Positions 6,594 through 8,350 of a stretch of 8,350 nt of DNA are shown one piece after another; the stretch's first letter is position 1; every line of letters begins with the position of its first letter. The stretch lies in NCBI GenBank assembly GCA_025457785.1, contig JALOTS010000075.1, forward strand, positions 1-8,350. Direction: 5' to 3'. The notes beneath the pieces were generated by a model, which worked only from the letters and a program-made list of their open reading frames with translations, had not been told where the DNA came from and did not search any database. Origin of the DNA: Pontiellaceae bacterium (GTDB taxonomy: Bacteria; Verrucomicrobiota; Kiritimatiellia; Kiritimatiellales; Tichowtungiaceae). The position numbers were made by a program, and so were the translations under genes.

Positions 6594-8350
6594 ATGCAAA
6601 ACCGACAGAAAAAAATCGGGATAAGTGTCATGGCTTGCATAACCGCCGGCCTGCTGAGTTCAGCCGCCGCAGAAAAACCCAAAGCAGCCCCGGTTGATCC
6701 CGCCTCGCTCGACCTGACCCGGCCAACCTTGTTCATTACCCCCTATTCACATCTCGACGACATGTGGCGCTGGGCCTACCCGCAGGTCATTCGCGATTTC
6801 CTTAAAAGCACCCTCGACGATAATTTCGAGGCCTTTGAAAAATACCCGAACTTTGTCTTCAACTGGTCCGGTGCCAGCCGCTACGCCATGATGAAGGAAT
6901 ACTATCCGGAAAAATACGACGAACTCAAAGAGTGGGTCGCAGCCGGACGCTGGTTTCCCAGCGGAAGCTCGTGGGTCGAAAACGACTTTCTGGTGCCATC
7001 TACAGAATCCGTTGTCAGACAAATTCTGATGGGGCGGAAATACTTCCATGATGAGTTCGGCAAGGAAAGCCTCGAATACATGCTGCCCGACTGCTTCGGC
7101 TTCCCCTACTCGCTGCCATCGGTTTTGAGCCATTGCGGACTCAAGGGCTTTTCAACCCAGAAACTGACATGGGGCTCGGCCAACGGAATCCCGTTCAATA
7201 TCGGACGCTGGATCGGCCCGGACGGAGAATCCGTCATTGCGGCGCTCAACTGCGGCAACTATGCCGGCGAACATGAAACCATTTACAGCACGAACGAAAA
7301 AACGCTCCAGCGGCTTGAAACAAACCGGGTGATATGCGGCTTACCCATCGACTATTACTACATGGGCGGCGGCGACAAAAACAATGCCGACCGGGGCGGT
7401 GCCCCTCAAACGGTCTCTCTTGAAACACTCGAAAAGTGCTGCGCCACCGAAGGCCCCGTCAAGGTTATCGCCGGGCCGGCCGACCTGATGTTTCGTGCGA
7501 TCACTGACGAACAGGCGGCAAAGTTTCCGACATGGAACAAAGATCTGCTTTTGATCGAACACTCCACTGGGGTACTGACCTCGCAGTCTTACCTGAAACA
7601 GGTCAACCGCGACAGCGAACTGCTGGCGGATGCCGCTGAACGTGCCGCTGTTTCGGCCAGCCTGCTCACTGGAGCTGCCTATCCGTCCAATGCGCTGAAC
7701 CACGCATGGGGACTCACCTTGCGCAACCAGTTCCACGACACCCTGCCGGGAACCAGCATTCCGAAAGCCTACGAACATGCCTGGAACGATGGGATCGTCG
7801 CACTCAATCAGTTTGCCGGTGTCTATGCGGATGCCATCGGCACACTGGCCCGCTCGCTTAATACCGATGTCCAAGGCGTTCCGCTGGTCATCTACAATCC
7901 GCTTTCCACTGTACGCGAGGATCTTGTGGAAGCATTGATTCCTGCAGAGCTGGCCAACGCCAAAGCGATTACGGCCTATGATGCTCAGGGACAGGCTCTG
8001 CCGACGCAATTGACCACCGGCTGGGATGGGAAAGCCCGTGTCCTGTTTCATGCCAAACTGCCGCCCGTCGGTGCCGCTGTTTACGCCCTGCGTGAAGGCA
8101 CCCCGCCACCAGTTAAAAACGGAGAACTCAAGATCAGCGAAAGCACCCTCGAAAACAAACGCTACGTCGTTAAAATTGATAAAAACGGCGACATCGCATC
8201 TGTTTTTGATAAACAGGTTGGCAAAGAACTGCTCGAAAAGCCGGCTCAACTCGAATTCATCGCCGACTTCCCGAAACTCAAACCCGCATGGCGTATCTAT
8301 TGGAAAGATATCAAACAACCGGCCCGCAGCGTTGCGGCAAACCCGGTTTC
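6594..8350 (+). CDS. Exported GH38-family alpha-mannosidase, N-terminal part (runs off the window)
   Basis: The frame is open from the ATG to the right edge, 585 full codons, with the C-terminus missing; family members are usually about 800-1100 aa. A signal peptide (KK near the start, hydrophobic 8-22, likely cut after SSAAA at 26) predicts export, whereas many bacterial GH38 enzymes are cytoplasmic. The catalytic domain starts with SHLDDMWRW (52-60), whose H53 and D55 match the zinc ligands of the family HxD motif. MLPDCFGFPYSLP (163-175) carries the likely nucleophile D166, followed by the family-typical STQKLTW (187-193) and W-x-GPDGE. HSTGVLTSQ (323-331) and NR (338-339) open the helical middle domain, and QFHDTLPGTSIP (379-390) holds the third zinc ligand pair region H381/D382. 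From about 420 the beta-sandwich region begins. GH38 enzymes are zinc-dependent retaining exo-alpha-mannosidases. Placed directly after the sulfatase, it probably trims desulfated mannosides; the linkage is unknown. Confidence 0.93.
   Translation, partial: MQNRQKKIGISVMACITAGLLSSAAAEKPKAAPVDPASLDLTRPTLFITPYSHLDDMWRWAYPQVIRDFLKSTLDDNFEAFEKYPNFVFNWSGASRYAMMKEYYPEKYDELKEWVAAGRWFPSGSSWVENDFLVPSTESVVRQILMGRKYFHDEFGKESLEYMLPDCFGFPYSLPSVLSHCGLKGFSTQKLTWGSANGIPFNIGRWIGPDGESVIAALNCGNYAGEHETIYSTNEKTLQRLETNRVICGLPIDYYYMGGGDKNNADRGGAPQTVSLETLEKCCATEGPVKVIAGPADLMFRAITDEQAAKFPTWNKDLLLIEHSTGVLTSQSYLKQVNRDSELLADAAERAAVSASLLTGAAYPSNALNHAWGLTLRNQFHDTLPGTSIPKAYEHAWNDGIVALNQFAGVYADAIGTLARSLNTDVQGVPLVIYNPLSTVREDLVEALIPAELANAKAITAYDAQGQALPTQLTTGWDGKARVLFHAKLPPVGAAVYALREGTPPPVKNGELKISESTLENKRYVVKIDKNGDIASVFDKQVGKELLEKPAQLEFIADFPKLKPAWRIYWKDIKQPARSVAANPV

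Noticed and set aside
7341..8318. Minus-strand open frame of 325 codons opposite the mannosidase
   Set aside because: It is the shadow of a clearly coding plus-strand GH38 frame; its translation has no family motifs.

Overview
The window is a compact, all-plus-strand block of five genes that looks like part of a carbohydrate catabolic cluster in a sulfatase-rich bacterium. The organism is inferred to belong to the PVC superphylum, with Kiritimatiellota or a relative the best guess. The grounds are exported sulfatases of the iduronate-2-sulfatase type, GH71/99-like hydrolases, and large modular proteins with discoidin and carbohydrate-binding modules. No ribosomal or other phylogenetic marker is present, so this placement is tentative. 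I see no tRNA or rRNA genes, insertion sequences, CRISPR arrays or phage genes.

Layout. (1) Positions 1-2264 hold the C-terminal part of a large modular protein: three NBR1-like immunoglobulin-type domains, the last split by a discoidin-type domain that is itself split by a CBM4/9-like module. (2) Positions 2276-3580 and 3577-4908 hold two tandem paralogues of the GH71/99-like family. They overlap by 4 bp (ATGA), and one has a type I signal peptide while the other has a lipoprotein-like one. (3) A 139-bp spacer, the only sizeable gap, carries a plausible sigma-70-like promoter. (4) Positions 5048-6583 hold a secreted S1-family sulfatase with a full set of iduronate-2-sulfatase-like active-site residues. 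(5) Positions 6594-8350 hold a signal-peptide-bearing GH38 alpha-mannosidase that runs off the window end.

Working together. The GH99-like catalytic motif, the GH38 exo-alpha-mannosidase and the sulfatase together suggest stepwise breakdown of a sulfated, alpha-mannose-containing glycan outside the cytoplasm, such as an algal or diatom sulfated mannan or a host N-glycan-like polymer. In this model the sulfatase uncovers the sugars, the GH71/99-like enzymes cut internal or terminal linkages, and the mannosidase trims the released oligosaccharides. The upstream modular protein could bind the polymer or target a lost N-terminal catalytic domain to it. The family assignments rest on motifs read directly from the sequence. 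The substrate is inference.
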